A DNA stretch of 8,975 nt from Frankiales bacterium (GTDB taxonomy: Bacteria > Actinomycetota > Actinomycetes > Mycobacteriales > SCTD01), in NCBI GenBank assembly GCA_025965495.1, contig JAOPWW010000008.1, forward strand, positions 1 to 8,975, given 5' to 3'. Both the position numbers and the translations under genes were made by a program. The notes under the pieces are model-generated. The model saw nothing but the letters and a program-made list of their open reading frames with translations. It did not search any database and was not told the DNA's origin. Positions 7,906 to 8,975 of the stretch are shown here, one piece after another; the stretch's first letter is position 1; each line of letters starts with the position of its first letter.

Positions 7906-8975
7906 GTGAAACCGCTCTGGACAGTCCACGGCGACGGTCGCACCGTCGGACCCGGCGAGGTCGTCGCCCCCGAGGAGCGGCTGGCCTGGCCGCTGACGAT
8001 CGGCGTCGGCGCGCAGCACGTTCTCGCGATGTTCGGCGCGACGTTCCTCGTCCCGCTGCTGACCGGCTTCCCGGTCTCGACGACCCTGCTGTTCTCCGGG
8101 ATCGGCACCCTGCTGTTCCTGGCGATCACCCGCGGCCGGGTGCCGTCCTACCTGGGCAGCTCCTTCGCCTTCATCGCCCCGATCCAGGCCGTCTCCTTCA
8201 CCGGCGGGTCGGCCGACCCGTCGAAGCTCCCCCTGGCCGTCGGCGGGCTGCTCGTGACCGGGCTGGTGCTCGCCGGCGTCGGGCTGCTCGTGCAGGCCTT
8301 CGGGACGCGGTGGCTCAACGCGGTGCTCCCGCCGGTCGTCACCGGCGCCGTCGTCGCCCTCATCGGGCTGAACCTGGTCGGCGTCGCGAAGGCGAACTAC
8401 AGCGCCCAGCCCGGGATCGCCACGGTGACGCTCGTGTCGGTGCTGCTGCTGACCGTGTCGCTGCGCGGGTTCCTCGGCCGGCTGTCGATCGTGCTCGGCG
8501 TCGTCGTCGGGTGGCTCCTCGCGACGCTGCTCGGCGCCCTCGACGACGCCGCCGTCGCCCGCTTCCACGACGCCTCCTGGGTCGGCCTTCCGGACTTCAC
8601 CGCGCCCCGGTTCTCCTTCGAGGCGGCGTCGCTGTTCGTGCCGGTCGTCGTCGTGCTCGTCGCGGAGAACGTCGGGCACGTCAAGGCGGTCGCGTCCATG
8701 ACCGAGCGCGACCTCGACCCGATGCTCGGGCGGACGCTGTTCGCCGACGGGGTCGCCACCACGCTGGCCGGGGTCGGCGGCGGCTCCGGCACCACGACCT
8801 ACGCCGAGAACATCGGCGTCATGGCGGCCACGCGCGTCTACTCGACCGCCGCGTACGCCGTCGCCGGGCTCGCGGCCGTCCTGCTGGCGCTGTCGCCCAA
8901 GTTCGGCGCGCTGGTCGCGACCATCCCCTCCGGGGTCCTCGGGGGCGTGACGACGGCGCTGTACGGGCTCATCGC
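7906..8975 (+). CDS. uraA: Uracil/xanthine permease, NCS2 family (cut by right edge)
   Basis: The first 356 residues of a polytopic membrane transporter that moves uracil into the cell, probably with protons. Seen: a hydrophilic N-terminus of about 28 residues; LTIGVGAQHVLAMFGAT (30-46); the SYLGSSFAFIAP segment typical of the half-helix in TM3; several long hydrophobic helices; AENVGHVKAV with E254; and GGGSGTTTYAENIGVMAATRVYST with E301. These two glutamates match the substrate-binding glutamates of E. coli UraA (E241, E290). The frame is open to the end; the last helices are missing. The start is GTG at 7906; it has no ribosome binding site and may be leaderless. Its divergent partner upp supports uracil as substrate over xanthine, although NCS2 members vary and specificity cannot be settled by sequence alone. 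Confidence 0.94.
   Translation, partial: MKPLWTVHGDGRTVGPGEVVAPEERLAWPLTIGVGAQHVLAMFGATFLVPLLTGFPVSTTLLFSGIGTLLFLAITRGRVPSYLGSSFAFIAPIQAVSFTGGSADPSKLPLAVGGLLVTGLVLAGVGLLVQAFGTRWLNAVLPPVVTGAVVALIGLNLVGVAKANYSAQPGIATVTLVSVLLLTVSLRGFLGRLSIVLGVVVGWLLATLLGALDDAAVARFHDASWVGLPDFTAPRFSFEAASLFVPVVVVLVAENVGHVKAVASMTERDLDPMLGRTLFADGVATTLAGVGGGSGTTTYAENIGVMAATRVYSTAAYAVAGLAAVLLALSPKFGALVATIPSGVLGGVTTALYGLI

Noticed and set aside
7900..8679. Minus-strand open frames under the permease
   Set aside because: The plus-strand frame encodes clear NCS2 motifs and membrane helices; the antisense frames are Arg/Asp/Glu/Gly-rich shadows.

Overview
The window looks like chromosome from a high-GC actinomycete. G+C is very high throughout, GTG and TTG starts are common, genes overlap by 4 nt, candidate promoters have TANNNT -10 boxes, and the proteins resemble actinobacterial orthologues. 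I cannot name a genus. There is no RNA gene, insertion sequence, prophage, CRISPR array or other mobile element. This is mostly core metabolism and housekeeping, with three less-characterised envelope or secreted proteins.

Layout, right to left (all genes but one are on the minus strand). At 7906-8975 (+) a uracil/xanthine permease of the NCS2 family (UraA-like) runs off the right edge. Back to back with it, about 33 bp away, is upp (7240-7872, -), uracil phosphoribosyltransferase. The pair forms a uracil uptake and salvage unit: the permease imports uracil and Upp converts it to UMP with PRPP. The tiny gap holds an imperfect palindrome with two mirror-image -10 boxes, which suggests overlapping promoters and leaderless mRNAs.

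Behind upp comes a same-strand run. First is a predicted beta-propeller protein with a C-terminal membrane anchor (6245-7243), joined to upp by a GTGA overlap. Then come ppdK, pyruvate phosphate dikinase (3534-6206), a YdcF/SanA-like DUF218 membrane protein (2888-3523), and a secreted sialidase-like Asp-box propeller (1446-2852). Gaps in this run are 38, 10 and 35 bp, so one long transcript is possible.

A 150-bp gap (1296-1445) separates this run from rsgA (282-1295), the ribosome small-subunit assembly GTPase. The gap holds a candidate terminator hairpin, a candidate promoter, a 14-codon leader ORF with a good ribosome binding site, and a hairpin just before the rsgA ribosome binding site. 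rsgA overlaps the next gene by GTGA. That gene is the N-terminal 95 codons of a dGTPase-like HD-domain dNTP triphosphohydrolase (dgt), cut by the left edge. In other actinomycetes dgt is often followed by dnaG, which would lie just left of this window (inference).

I found no convincing new multi-gene system. The best leads are the symmetric leaderless promoter pair between upp and the permease, the structured leader of rsgA, and the uncharacterised propeller protein coupled to upp.
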